Shown here: positions 16,532-25,308 of the stretch, piece by piece
Position numbering within the stretch: position 1 is the first letter of the stretch
How the letters are laid out: every line of letters starts with the position of its first letter
Assembly: GCA_016795385.1 (NCBI GenBank)
Contig: JAEUHI010000077.1
Location: 62,001 to 126,000 of the forward strand
Direction: 5' to 3'
DNA: 64,000 nt
Source of the DNA: Verrucomicrobiales bacterium
GTDB taxonomy: Bacteria; Verrucomicrobiota; Verrucomicrobiia; Verrucomicrobiales; DEV007
Position numbers and translations under genes: made by a program
The notes under the pieces: generated by a model
Told to the model about the DNA's origin: nothing
Seen by the model: only the letters and a program-made list of their open reading frames with translations
Databases searched by the model: none

Positions 16532-17071
16532 ACCGATCTCCACCTCGGCCTTGCGGATCACGACCGGGTCTTCGCCGCCGCCGGGTTCGTAGAGATAACC
16601 GCAGCGCACCGTCTTGAGAATGCGGGTGGGTCCATCACCGGAACGTCCGCCGACGATCTGGATGCGGGCGCGCGCTTCACCATCCACGACCGCGCCGGCC
16701 TCGTAGGAAAAGGCGCGATAGGAGCAGCCCGAGAGCAGCCCCTGAAAATCGCCTTTCAACAAGGCGAGCTGGCCCAACAGGCTCTCCTGGCTCTGGCGCT
16801 CGCCACTGCGCAGGACGACCTCAAGCAGATCGATGCTCTTCACCAGCGAATTGCCGATCGCGAGATCGCGATGCCGGTCATGCGGTGAGCGGGCGATCTC
16901 CACGAGCGGCGTGATCGGCGCGGTGGGATCGTCGTTTTCTTCCGGCTCCTCCGCGACCGACACCGGGGCCGGAACCTCGACCGCCACGCGTCCCTGTCGG
17001 CCGAACCAAAATCCAGCCACCGCGCCGGCGAGGGCGGCCACCAGGATCAGGATCACGGTGAGACCGGTCAT
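16529..17071 (-). CDS. Membrane-anchored protein with a GrpE-like C-terminal pattern
   Basis: A 180-residue protein with a single N-terminal membrane helix (GLTVILILVAALAGAVAGFWF), an acidic proline-rich linker, a helical stretch (SLVKSIDLLEVVLRSGERQSQ) and a C-terminal beta region. The end, ILKTVRCGYLYE...VVIRKAEVEIG, has the spacing of the GrpE beta-wing (a GY motif followed by R-A-x-V), so it may be a divergent nucleotide-exchange-factor relative; this is tentative. It is the last gene of the glmM-bioD cluster, 6 bp after bioD. Its stop codon is provided by the large palindrome. Confidence 0.75.
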   Translation of the reverse strand: MTGLTVILILVAALAGAVAGFWFGRQGRVAVEVPAPVSVAEEPEENDDPTAPITPLVEIARSPHDRHRDLAIGNSLVKSIDLLEVVLRSGERQSQESLLGQLALLKGDFQGLLSGCSYRAFSYEAGAVVDGEARARIQIVGGRSGDGPTRILKTVRCGYLYEPGGGEDPVVIRKAEVEIG

Positions 17072-17077
17072 GGGAAA

Positions 17078-17704
17078 TCAAATCAGGTCCAGCAAAGCCG
17101 CGGGGTCGCGTTCGATCACGGGGATCCCGGGCAGATGATCGCGCAGAACGCGGGCATTGCTTTCGCGCGAAAGGTCGTCCGGCTTCGTCCATTCGTCGAG
17201 ATCATTCAGAAACACGGCCCGGCACACCAGCCCCGAAGCCTCGATCGCACGCACCGTTAGCAGGGTATGGTTCAACACCCCGAGCCGGTTCGCCGCCACA
17301 ACGATCACCGGCAAACCCAGCGCTACCGCGAGATCGGCCATGGTGCGATCGCGATCAATCGGCACGAGCCATCCGCCCGCTCCCTCCACGAGAACGGGAA
17401 AATGCAGCAGCGACAGCAGGTTGAAGTTTGCGAGGATCTCGTCAAAGGCGATGCATGGTGCCCCGGGGATCGCCGCCGGAGCCAACGGTTCGGGCAAGGA
17501 CACGGGATTGATCTCGTCGAGCGTGGCAATCCGGTCGCAGGCCTCATGGATCGCCGTCGCATCTTCCCGCCCGCCGCACTCGACCGGCTTCATTCCGACA
17601 GCGTCGATTCCGGCCTGGCGCAGATGCCGCAACCAATGCGTCGTCACCCAGGTTTTTCCCACCCCGGTATCGGTGCCCGTGATGAAAAAGCCGCGCGCCT
17701 TCAT
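17078..17704 (-). CDS. bioD: Dethiobiotin synthetase BioD
   Basis: A 208-residue ATP-dependent enzyme that closes the ureido ring of biotin from 7,8-diaminopelargonate and CO2. The P-loop GTDTGVGKT (residues 10-18), the MKPVECGG substrate loop and VEGAGGWLVPI all match. No other bio gene is nearby, so biotin synthesis is scattered. Its ATG (17704-17702) overlaps the TGA of glmM as ATGA, so it is translated by coupling with a cell-wall gene, an unusual pairing. The next gene starts 6 bp after its stop. Confidence 0.92.
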   Translation of the reverse strand: MKARGFFITGTDTGVGKTWVTTHWLRHLRQAGIDAVGMKPVECGGREDATAIHEACDRIATLDEINPVSLPEPLAPAAIPGAPCIAFDEILANFNLLSLLHFPVLVEGAGGWLVPIDRDRTMADLAVALGLPVIVVAANRLGVLNHTLLTVRAIEASGLVCRAVFLNDLDEWTKPDDLSRESNARVLRDHLPGIPVIERDPAALLDLI

Positions 17705-19077
17705 GCTCCGATTTCGGCGCGGATTTCGGCGGCGATGGCATCGGCCTCGGCTTCAATGAAGGCGGCGTCGCGTCCTTCGACGAGGAGCCGCAACAGCGCT
17801 TCGGTGCCGGAGTAGCGCAGCAGGACGCGGCCCGCCTCGCCCAGCGAGACTTCGAGCGCGGCGAGGCGCGGCGCGGCGGCCAGTTCGGAAAGGGGTCGCT
17901 TCTCCCGGACCCGGATGTTTCGCAGCACCTGGGGAAATTTGGTCATCACTAGCCGCAACTCGCCCAACGTCCGACCACTTTCGCGCATCATCTTCAATAC
18001 CTGCACGGCGGCGAGAATGCCGTCGCCGGTGGAGTTGTGATCGCGGAAGATGAAATGGCCGCTCTGCTCGCCGCCGAGATTGTAGCCGCCCTTCTTCATC
18101 TCTTCGATGACATAGCGGTCGCCCACCCCGGCACGCACGACCCGGCCTCCCACCGCGCGCACCGCCTCATCGAGCCCGGCGTTGCTCATCACCGTGGCGA
18201 CGAGGGTGTTCTCTTTCAAGGTGCCCGCGCGGATCATGGAAAGGGCCGCGATCGCCATGATCTCGTCACCATCGAGGACCTCGCCCGTCTCGTCGCAGAG
18301 GAGGACGCGGTCGGCGTCGCCATCGTGGGCCACCCCGGCGTCGGCTCCGGTCTGCCTGACCAAGGCCCCGATCACCTCGGGATGGGTGCAGCCGCAATCG
18401 AGGTTGATGTTGATCCCGCTGGGATGGTGGTGGAAGACCGAGACCTTCGCCCCGAGCGATCGCAGGATCTCGACGCTCGTCTCCGAGGCGGCGCCATTCG
18501 CGGCATCGAGGGCGAAATGGAGTCCACGGAAGAGCTCGCGATCCTCGCCCACACTTGCCCGGACAAAAGCGATATACCGCTCCGCGGCATGGGGGAGCGG
18601 CGCAATGCGTCCGACCGGCCCGGTGTAGGTGGTTTTGTCAGGGCCGTCGAGGAGAGCTTCGATCTCGAGTTCCAGGGCGTCGTCGAGCTTGTAACCGTCG
18701 GGGCCGAAGAACTTGATCCCGTTGTCCTCGAAAGGATTGTGCGACGCCGAGATGACGATGCCGAAGTCCGCCCCTTCCTCGCGCGTGAGCTGGGCCACCG
18801 CGGGCGTGGGCACGACTCCGGCGAGTCGCACGTCGATCCCGCGCGAGGTCAGTCCCGCGGCGATCGCGGCCTCGAGCATGTCGCAGGATTGGCGGGTGTC
18901 TTTCCCGATCACCACGAGCGGCCAGGTGCGGGAGTCGCCGCGCCGGGCGAGAAACACATCCGCGGCGGCACGACCAAGCCGCACCACGAAATCCGGCACC
19001 AGGGGAGGCATGTTCGCCTTTGCCCGGATTCCATCCGTCCCAAAATATCGACGCGTCGCTCCGCTCATTGCCTTCAA
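17701..19077 (-). CDS. glmM: Phosphoglucosamine mutase GlmM
   Basis: Converts glucosamine-6-phosphate to glucosamine-1-phosphate for UDP-GlcNAc, peptidoglycan and LPS. All four functional blocks are present: RYFGTDGIR, the phosphoserine loop ISASHNP (S112), the metal loop DGDADR, the sugar loop GGEQSGH, and the phosphate loop RYSGTEALLR. A TTG at 19077 is preceded by GGAG at 5-bp spacing, so it may be the true start; the ATG at 19068 is the alternative and begins nearer the conserved RRYFGTDG. It lies 11 bp downstream of the small CdaR-like gene, in the classical cdaA-cdaR-glmM order in which the c-di-AMP synthase contacts GlmM. Confidence 0.95.
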   Translation of the reverse strand: MKAMSGATRRYFGTDGIRAKANMPPLVPDFVVRLGRAAADVFLARRGDSRTWPLVVIGKDTRQSCDMLEAAIAAGLTSRGIDVRLAGVVPTPAVAQLTREEGADFGIVISASHNPFEDNGIKFFGPDGYKLDDALELEIEALLDGPDKTTYTGPVGRIAPLPHAAERYIAFVRASVGEDRELFRGLHFALDAANGAASETSVEILRSLGAKVSVFHHHPSGININLDCGCTHPEVIGALVRQTGADAGVAHDGDADRVLLCDETGEVLDGDEIMAIAALSMIRAGTLKENTLVATVMSNAGLDEAVRAVGGRVVRAGVGDRYVIEEMKKGGYNLGGEQSGHFIFRDHNSTGDGILAAVQVLKMMRESGRTLGELRLVMTKFPQVLRNIRVREKRPLSELAAAPRLAALEVSLGEAGRVLLRYSGTEALLRLLVEGRDAAFIEAEADAIAAEIRAEIGA

Positions 19078-19088
19078 TCAAACTCCAC

Positions 19089-19346
19089 TCAGCCCTTCGT
19101 ATCGCCGCCCGGAATGGGAATCGGCACCGGCACCGGTGCCGGGATAAGGGGACTGAGAATCGACTCCTCCAAGCTGGGAGTCGTCGCCGGACGCAGCGGC
19201 ACCACCGGCACCGTTCCCGGCACGGGGAATTCGCGGCGGTCGCCTTCGAGGTGGGATCGGATCAAATACCAGATCGAGATCGCGATGAAAAGCGACACGA
19301 GCTTGGCCCGCCAGCTCTCGACGAAGAAACGTTTAATCGTCTCCAT
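19089..19346 (-). CDS. Miniature CdaR-like membrane protein
   Basis: An 85-residue protein between cdaA and glmM, exactly where CdaR (YbbR) normally sits. Its start has the CdaR-type membrane anchor (RAKLVSLFIAISIWYLI), but the repeated YbbR domains that normally follow are absent. They are replaced by a proline-rich tail (PVPIPIPGG at the end). The ATG lies inside cdaA, overlapping it by 14 bp, so translation is coupled. It may be a minimal regulator that keeps only the membrane contact to the diadenylate cyclase. Homology to CdaR is inferred from position and helix pattern. Confidence 0.75.
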   Translation of the reverse strand: METIKRFFVESWRAKLVSLFIAISIWYLIRSHLEGDRREFPVPGTVPVVPLRPATTPSLEESILSPLIPAPVPVPIPIPGGDTKG

Positions 19347-20139
19347 CGTCGCCCTCCTCCCCTTCGTTTTCCTGGTTGCTGAGCAGCTCGTTCAGACGCA
19401 CCCGCAGTTCCTCCCCTTCGAGATCACGCTCCAGCTTCCCGTTGATCGCGATCGAGATCGCCCCGGTCTCCTCGGAGACGACGAGGGCGATGGCGTCGGA
19501 TTCCTCCGTGATCCCCATCGCGGCGCGGTGACGCAGGCCGATGCTCTGGTCGCTCAACTCCCGCTGGATGAGGGGAAAGACGCAACCCGCTCCGGCGATG
19601 CGCTCGTCGCTCATGCGCACGATCATGCCGCCGTCGTGGAGGGTCGTGCCCTTGTGAAACACCGTGTAGACGAGCGCCGGGGTGAGCTGGCAATCCATCT
19701 CCGTCCCGGTCTCGAGGTACTGCTTCAGATTAATACTGCGCTCGATGGCGATGAGGGCACCGATGCGACGGCGGGAAAGATTCTCCACCATCTCGATGAG
19801 CTCGTCGGCGAAGAGACGCCGCGTCCGTTCGTTCATCGAGGAAAAGATGCGGTGGCTGCCCAACTCGGCGAGGGCACGGCGCAACTCGGGTTGGAAGATC
19901 ACCACCAGCGCGATCGCGAGGAAGACCGAAACATATTTCAACAACCATCCGATCACGGTCAGATCGAGCCAGCCCGAGAGCAGGGTCATGCCGATGTAGA
20001 GGGCGACGAGGGCGGTGAAGATCCGCGCTCCGCGGGTGGCGCGGAAATAGCGGTAGGTGTTGTAGATGATCAGCCAGAGGATGATCACCTCGATCGCCTG
20101 ACGCCAGTGACGCCCGAGAAACTGGATGGTTTCGTCCAT
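19333..20139 (-). CDS. cdaA: Diadenylate cyclase CdaA (c-di-AMP synthase)
   Basis: A 268-residue membrane enzyme that condenses two ATP to c-di-AMP. Three N-terminal helices (about residues 15-85) are followed by the DAC domain, with the catalytic LHDGGMIV (DGG 169-171) and GLRHRAAMGI (RHRAA 203-207). The C-terminal tail is strongly acidic (EGEEGDDGDD), which is atypical. Gene order with a CdaR-like protein and glmM supports a role in coordinating turgor and wall synthesis. It lies 88 bp after ispF on the same strand, so it may have its own promoter. Confidence 0.95.
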   Translation of the reverse strand: MDETIQFLGRHWRQAIEVIILWLIIYNTYRYFRATRGARIFTALVALYIGMTLLSGWLDLTVIGWLLKYVSVFLAIALVVIFQPELRRALAELGSHRIFSSMNERTRRLFADELIEMVENLSRRRIGALIAIERSINLKQYLETGTEMDCQLTPALVYTVFHKGTTLHDGGMIVRMSDERIAGAGCVFPLIQRELSDQSIGLRHRAAMGITEESDAIALVVSEETGAISIAINGKLERDLEGEELRVRLNELLSNQENEGEEGDDGDD

Positions 20140-20227
20140 GAAACAGAGCCTCCCGGAACCGGAGCCGCGGAAGACGGGGTCAGTTTAACACCGGGGACGG
20201 CTTTTGCACCCGGGCGTGTGGGAAAAC

Positions 20228-20707
20228 TCACCCGATCGCCACCGATGCCACGGCCATCGCGGCGATGCCTTCGCGGCGTCCGATGAAACCCATCGCCTCG
20301 TTCGTGGTGGCTTTGATGCCGACGTCACCGGGCGCGATGCCGAGAGCGGCGGCGATTTTCTCCTTCATCGCCGGGGCGTGTTTCATCACGCGGGGCTCTT
20401 CGGCGATGAGGGTGCTGTCGATGTTCTCGATGCGACCGCCTTTCCCGCGCACGAGTTCGGCGGCCTTTTCGAGAATTTTCAAACTGCAGATCCCTTCGAT
20501 CGAATCATCGGAGGGCGGAAACCAGTAACCGATGTCCGGCTCGCCGATCGCTCCGAGAATCGCGTCGGCGATCGCGTGGGAAAGGACGTCGGCGTCGGAG
20601 TGGCCGGCGAGCCCGCGATCGTGCGGAATGGTGACGCCGCCGAGAACGAGGGGACGTCCCTCGGCGAAGGCGTGTACGTCGTAGCCGATGCCGCTGCGGT
20701 AGCGCAT
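20228..20707 (-). CDS. ispF: 2-C-methyl-D-erythritol 2,4-cyclodiphosphate synthase IspF
   Basis: A 159-residue trimeric zinc enzyme of the MEP isoprenoid pathway. The zinc ligands in GIGYDVHAF (D10, H12) and the HSDADVLSHA block are present, as are the CDP-binding region and the C-terminal IKATTNEAMGFIGRREG. Length is standard. It is 5 bp after suhB, in a cluster with an aminotransferase. IspD is not in the window, so the MEP genes are dispersed. Confidence 0.95.
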   Translation of the reverse strand: MRYRSGIGYDVHAFAEGRPLVLGGVTIPHDRGLAGHSDADVLSHAIADAILGAIGEPDIGYWFPPSDDSIEGICSLKILEKAAELVRGKGGRIENIDSTLIAEEPRVMKHAPAMKEKIAAALGIAPGDVGIKATTNEAMGFIGRREGIAAMAVASVAIG

Positions 20708-20712
20708 GGGTT

Positions 20713-21465
20713 TCAGATCACTTCATCGAGCGGCAGACGACCGTTGCTCGAGATGATGGAGGATTTGTCAGGATTTTTCGGCGAGGGGATCAACACCACC
20801 GAGCCTCCTCCGCGCTCGAGCATGAGCTGACCCGCGGCGATGTCCCAGAGGCTGATCGACTCCTCGATGTAGGCATCGAGACGGCCGCAGGCGATGTAGG
20901 CGAGGGCGAGGGCGGCGCTGCCCATCATGCGCGTCTTGCGGACGCGGTGGGCGATGTTCTTGTAGCGGGCGAGCCCGGCATCGATCGACTCAGTCGATTT
21001 GGAAAAACCGACGGTGACGACGGCATCGGCAAGCGCGGAACGATCGCTCGGGCGGATCGGCTTGCCGTTGCGGGTGGCGGGACCCTCGAAATCGACGGCG
21101 AACATCTCGTCCATCATCGGATCGTAGATCGCGCCGACCTTCAGCTCCCCGCCCCGGCGCATCGCGATGGAGATGCAGAAATGCGGGATGCCGTAGAAGA
21201 AATTCACCGTGCCGTCGATGGGATCGACGATCCACTGCGAGTCGCTCGACTGGTCACCCGCGAGCCCCTCTTCGCCATAGATGGCGTGGTCGGGAAAGGT
21301 CGCGAGGATGAGCCCCTCGATCAGCTTCTGGCTCTCCACGTCGAGCGCAAGCTTGATGTCGTGCCGGTCGAGGGCGTCGACGCTCAGCTCGGTCTCGAAA
21401 TTCGCGCGGAGCAGCGCCCCCGCTTCGCGGGCGGCGCGGCAGGCCAGGTCGAGTTCGGGCGACAT
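20713..21465 (-). CDS. suhB: Inositol monophosphatase family protein (SuhB-like)
   Basis: A 250-residue Mg2+/Li+-sensitive sugar phosphatase. The metal-binding acidic residues are in IYGEEG, WIVDPIDGTVNF and SISLWDIAAGQLM. Probable substrates are inositol-1-phosphate or related polyol phosphates; in some bacteria SuhB also takes part in rRNA antitermination, so the exact role is open. It starts 7 bp after the aminotransferase stop and ends 5 bp before ispF. The NPDKS stretch carries a copy of the repeated nonamer (20764-20772). Confidence 0.9.
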   Translation of the reverse strand: MSPELDLACRAAREAGALLRANFETELSVDALDRHDIKLALDVESQKLIEGLILATFPDHAIYGEEGLAGDQSSDSQWIVDPIDGTVNFFYGIPHFCISIAMRRGGELKVGAIYDPMMDEMFAVDFEGPATRNGKPIRPSDRSALADAVVTVGFSKSTESIDAGLARYKNIAHRVRKTRMMGSAALALAYIACGRLDAYIEESISLWDIAAGQLMLERGGGSVVLIPSPKNPDKSSIISSNGRLPLDEVI

Positions 21466-21472
21466 CGTCCGA

Positions 21473-22639
21473 TCAATGCGCGTGGCAGAACTCCTCGAAC
21501 CGGTCGAGGCCCTTCTTGATCACGTCGAGGCTCGTCGCGTAGCTGAGGCGCACCGAGTGATCGTGACCGAAGGCCAGGCCCGGCACCGCGGCGACGCGGT
21601 AGCGGGAAAGGAGCTTCTCGCTGAGATTCATCGAGCTGAGACCCATCTTCGTCGTGTCGACGAGGAAATAGAAGGCGCCATCGGGCTCGACCACCTCGAT
21701 GTTGCGGATCTTCTGGAGGCGGCTCAGCATGTACTGGCGGCGCATGTCGTACTCCTCGACCATGTCGTTGACGAAGCTCTGGTCGCCCTGGAGGGCGGCG
21801 AGGGCGCCGTATTGCGCGAAGGTCGTGGGGTTCGAGGTGGTGTGGCTCTGGATCGTGTCGATCACCTCGGCGATCTCCGGCGGAGCGGCGGTGTAGCCGA
21901 GACGCCATCCGGTCATCGAGTAGACCTTGGAGAAGCCGTTGATCGTGATCGTGAGACGCTTCGCAGCTTCGCTGACCGAGGCGGTCGAGACGTGCTTCTT
22001 GCCGTTGTAGAGGAGCTTCTCGTAGATCTCGTCGGAAAGGATGATGATGTCCTCCGAAGCCGCGACTTCGACGAGGGCCTCGATCTCCGCCTTCGTGTAG
22101 ACCGAACCCGTCGGATTGTTCGGGCTGTTGAGGATGAGCATGCGCGTGGCGCCGCTGATCGAGTCGGCGAACTCCTCGGCGGTCAGCTTCCACTGGTTCT
22201 CGCGCTTCGTTTCCACGAAGTAGGGCTCGGCCCCGACGAGGCGGACCATGTCGGGATAGCTCGTCCAGTAGGGAGCGGGGATGATCACTTCATCGCCGGG
22301 ATTACAGCAGGCGAGGATCGCGTTGTAGCAGGAATGTTTCGCGCCGCAGTTCACCGAGATCTGGCTCGGGGCGTAGTCGATGCCGTTCTCGGCCTTGAGC
22401 TTTTCGGCGATCGCCTTTTTCAGTTCCGGGATGCCCGTGACGGCGGTGTACTTGGTGCGTCCCGCCTGGAGCGCCTCGATCGCGGCGTCCTTGATGTGCT
22501 GCGGCGTGTCGAAATCCGGCTCCCCGGCACCGAAGCTGGCGATGTCCTGCCCTTCGGCCTGCATTTTTTTCGCCTGGGCGGTGATGGCGAGAGTCAGGGA
22601 GGGGGTGATTTCGGAGAACTTGTCGGCAATCAAACTCAT
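21473..22639 (-). CDS. Pyridoxal-phosphate aminotransferase, class I (aspartate aminotransferase type)
   Basis: A 388-residue subgroup-I aminotransferase. Family landmarks: FGAGEPDFDTP at the N-terminus, the NSPNNPTG cofactor-binding block, LSDEIYEKL with the PLP-pyridine aspartate, SKVYSMTGWRLGY with the PLP lysine, and the C-terminal RLSYATS arginine for the substrate carboxylate. Aspartate/2-oxoglutarate is the likely pair, perhaps with prephenate as in Ib-type enzymes. Start at 22639 (MSLIADKF) is preferred to an upstream in-frame codon. It is the first gene of the long minus-strand cluster; 278 bp without a gene lie upstream. Confidence 0.92.
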   Translation of the reverse strand: MSLIADKFSEITPSLTLAITAQAKKMQAEGQDIASFGAGEPDFDTPQHIKDAAIEALQAGRTKYTAVTGIPELKKAIAEKLKAENGIDYAPSQISVNCGAKHSCYNAILACCNPGDEVIIPAPYWTSYPDMVRLVGAEPYFVETKRENQWKLTAEEFADSISGATRMLILNSPNNPTGSVYTKAEIEALVEVAASEDIIILSDEIYEKLLYNGKKHVSTASVSEAAKRLTITINGFSKVYSMTGWRLGYTAAPPEIAEVIDTIQSHTTSNPTTFAQYGALAALQGDQSFVNDMVEEYDMRRQYMLSRLQKIRNIEVVEPDGAFYFLVDTTKMGLSSMNLSEKLLSRYRVAAVPGLAFGHDHSVRLSYATSLDVIKKGLDRFEEFCHAH

Positions 22640-22917
22640 GTCAGGTGGATGGGATGGGGATTTCGGCCCCTGATCCACGAACCGGCCGGGCCGCCGGCGT
22701 TTTACCGGGAGGAACGGAGCGGGTCGGGGAAGACCGGGCTTTCACGATACGAATCTCCCGCATCGACGGGGATTTGGTGATGGCTCGACCGCAACTCCGT
22801 GAACAATGCGGACCGTTTTCCTAACCGATTTGGGGCCGGATTCAAGCGAAATGCGCCCGGAGGGGGATTTTGTGGCGCATCCGCACCCAACGTGCGGAGC
22901 ACGCACGCACGCACTGG

Positions 22918-23694
22918 TCACGGATTGAGGAGCGCCGCCTTCTGCGCCATGAGCGGGGCCAGCTGCTTCCTGATCTTCTTCATCTTCCGCTTGTCCTTCG
23001 CCTTCTTTGCTTTTTTGAAGGCCTTGTTCAGCCGGTCGACCTGGGGATTGAGGGTGAACTCACTGACGAGGACGTGGTCGTAGATGCGGATCTTGGAGAC
23101 GGTGCCGGCGGGGTGCTCGCTCCCATCGTCCTCGAAAAAGCGCACTTGGTTGAACAACGCGTCAAAAACGCCCTCGTCATTGGCATCGACGAACGACCAG
23201 AGCGGCCGGCCGTTGACGACGCAGGAGACGAGCTTCGTGGCTCCATCGCGCCGGAGCGCCATGACAAGGCGCTGGTTCGGCACGAAGGTCGGCGTTTCGA
23301 TCCGTGGTCCTTCACTGAAAAAGTAGAAGAAATCGTCCCGGACATACATCCCCTGATCCGTGGCCTTGTTTTTGAAGTCGATGATCCGCTGGTATCCCGC
23401 GTTATTGTCCGTCAGGCTGAAGACGAGGAAGATCGTGTAGGTTTCGGTCACCTCCGCACCCGCCTGCGAGAAGGAGAGGCCTTGGCCACCGCTGAAGGTG
23501 TAGCCCCCGGGACCAAGGCCGCCCGGATCCCCAGGCACGATTTGGCGGCTGTTGACGAGATCCGTCGTACTCTGGGTGAGATCCCAGTGATAGACTTCAG
23601 CTGCTTCGGCCGCGGGGCGGAGCGATCCGGCGGTCAAGACGAGCGCGGCGGCGATTCCGGAGGCACGACAGAGGAGGGAAGACGAGGAAGGCAT
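22918..23694 (-). CDS. Secreted LamG/concanavalin-like protein with lysine-rich tail
   Basis: A 258-residue exported protein with an N-terminal signal peptide (LLCRASGIAAALVLTAGSL). The central ~170 residues have a LamG-type jelly roll pattern (YTIFLVFSLTDN, IIDFKNKATDQGMYV, VSCVVNGRPLWSF, VSKIRIYDHVL). The last 40 residues are very basic and helical (AFKKAKKAKDKRKMKKIRK), which could bind anionic polysaccharide or envelope. A short hairpin (TCCGCAC/GTGCGGA) lies just beyond its stop near 22875-22899. It is divergent from holA. No enzyme motif is visible. Confidence 0.8.
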   Translation of the reverse strand: MPSSSSLLCRASGIAAALVLTAGSLRPAAEAAEVYHWDLTQSTTDLVNSRQIVPGDPGGLGPGGYTFSGGQGLSFSQAGAEVTETYTIFLVFSLTDNNAGYQRIIDFKNKATDQGMYVRDDFFYFFSEGPRIETPTFVPNQRLVMALRRDGATKLVSCVVNGRPLWSFVDANDEGVFDALFNQVRFFEDDGSEHPAGTVSKIRIYDHVLVSEFTLNPQVDRLNKAFKKAKKAKDKRKMKKIRKQLAPLMAQKAALLNP

Positions 23695-23790
23695 GGGATT
23701 TTATGCCACGAAATCGCGATCAGGCAACCCGGTTGATAGCGCCTGCTTGCGCCGGTGCACGGCGGAGGCTATGAAGTCAATCACCCGCCC

Positions 23791-24927
23791 ATGGCCGCCA
23801 AAGCTCCCGCCAACACTCCCATCCATGCCTTCCTCGGCACCGACGAGGCGCTCGTGAAGGAAGCGGCGATGAAGCTTTCGCAAAAGCTCGCGCCGAAGGA
23901 CAACGAATTCGGCCTCGAAATCGTCAGCGGCGCCGCCGACAACGCCGACCAGGCCATCCAGGTGGTGGGAAGGGCGATTGAGGCGATCCAGACCCTGCCT
24001 TTCTTCGGCGGTGACAAGGTGGTGTGGTTGCAGGGCGTCAATTTCCTCGGCGAATCCCAAACGGCGAAGGCCGAGTCGACCCTTTCCGCGCTCGATACCC
24101 TCATGGGCGTGCTCGAGGCGGGCCTGCCCTCCGACGTCACTTTTCTCCTCAGCGCCGGAGAGATCGACAAACGGCGCACCTTTTACAAACGCCTCGAAAA
24201 AGTCGCCCGCGTCGAGGTCCACGACAAACTCGATGCCACCAAACCCGGTTGGGAAAACGCGGTGATGGGCCACGTCGCCGATCGGGCCGAAGCTTATCAT
24301 CTGAAATTCCGCGGCGCCGCCCTCGAGCGTTTCGTCCAGCGGGTCGGATCGAACACCCGCTCGATCGACAGCGAACTCGAAAAGCTCTCGCTCTACGTCG
24401 GTGATCGCGCCATCACCGACGAGGATGTGGCCGCGGTCACCTCGCAGAGCCACACCGGCTACATCTTCGACATCGGCGAAGCGATCGCGAAGCGGAATCT
24501 GCCGAAGACCCTCGAGCTGATCGATTTCCAGCTCAATCGCGGCGAAAGCGCCATCGCCATCCTCCTCGCCTCGATCGTCTCGAAGGTGCGCCAGCTCCTC
24601 CACGCCCGCGATCTCATCGAGAGCCACGGCGTCGTGCCCGGCAACAACTACAACGCCTACCAGAGCGACCTCGGCAAACTGCCCGCGCACGCCACCGGCC
24701 ACCTCGGCCGCACCAAGGAGGGCAAGGTGAACGCCTACGGGCTCTATCAATCCGCCCAGGCGGCGCGGAATTTCACCCTCGCCGAGCTGCGCGACGGGAT
24801 CGAAGCCTGCCTCGAGGCCAATCTCCGCCTCGTCACCACCGGGCTCGATCATCGCCTCGTCCTCCACCAACTCGCCGCCCGCCTCCTCACCCAAAAGGCA
24901 CCCAAGCCGAAACCCGCCCGACGCTGA
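23791..24927 (+). CDS. holA: DNA polymerase III delta subunit HolA
   Basis: A 378-residue clamp-loader subunit that opens the sliding clamp. The pattern is that of the HolA family: FLGTDEALVKEAAMKL at the start, an AAA+-like fold without a usable Walker A, LDATKPGWENAVMGHVADRA, ALERFVQRVGSNTRSIDSELEKL, and the collar-domain segment FDIGEAIAKRNLPKTLELID. The ATG at 23791 is preferred over an in-frame codon 36 bp upstream. Its TGA overlaps the ATG of the downstream permease gene by one base (TGATG), so the two are coupled. Confidence 0.92.
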   Translation: MAAKAPANTPIHAFLGTDEALVKEAAMKLSQKLAPKDNEFGLEIVSGAADNADQAIQVVGRAIEAIQTLPFFGGDKVVWLQGVNFLGESQTAKAESTLSALDTLMGVLEAGLPSDVTFLLSAGEIDKRRTFYKRLEKVARVEVHDKLDATKPGWENAVMGHVADRAEAYHLKFRGAALERFVQRVGSNTRSIDSELEKLSLYVGDRAITDEDVAAVTSQSHTGYIFDIGEAIAKRNLPKTLELIDFQLNRGESAIAILLASIVSKVRQLLHARDLIESHGVVPGNNYNAYQSDLGKLPAHATGHLGRTKEGKVNAYGLYQSAQAARNFTLAELRDGIEACLEANLRLVTTGLDHRLVLHQLAARLLTQKAPKPKPARR

Positions 24928-25289
24928 TGAAACTGATCCTCCTTCCCCTCGCCATCGGTCTTTTCGCCGGAGTCATGGCCGGTCTCTGCGGCGTCGGCGG
25001 CGGCATCGTGATGGTGCCGGCTTTTGCGTATCTGTTAGGGATGGAACAGAAGGCCGCCGTCGCCACGAGCATGGCGGTGATCGTGCCGACCTCGCTCATC
25101 GCGATCGCGAGATTCCAGCAGGCCGGATTCGTGCAGTGGCACATCTTCTGGCCCACCGCCCTCGGCGCCGTTCTCGCCGCCTACGCCGCGACGGGTTGGG
25201 TCAAGAAGCTCAGCAACGACCAGCTCACGAAGATCTTCGCCGTGCTCATGATCCTGGTGGGGATCAGCATGTTGTTTAAGAAGTCGTGA
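24927..25289 (+). CDS. Half-size TauE/SafE-family permease
   Basis: A 120-residue membrane protein that covers only one of the two four-helix repeats of the sulfite exporter TauE/SafE family. The hallmark GLCGVGGGIVMVPAFAYLLGM is followed by KAAVATSMAVIVPTSL and two further helices. Full-length members are about 250 residues, so this one would need to dimerise; stand-alone half-size members are known in the family. Substrate is probably a sulfur-containing or organic anion. It is translationally coupled to holA. Confidence 0.87.
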   Translation: MKLILLPLAIGLFAGVMAGLCGVGGGIVMVPAFAYLLGMEQKAAVATSMAVIVPTSLIAIARFQQAGFVQWHIFWPTALGAVLAAYAATGWVKKLSNDQLTKIFAVLMILVGISMLFKKS

Positions 25290-25308
25290 GTTCGCTTGCC
25301 CCCCCTGG

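Noticed and set aside
22870..22917. CGTG-type microsatellite near the secreted LamG-like gene
   Set aside because: Only about three to four units; too short for a meaningful repeat, and a simple hairpin explains the symmetry.
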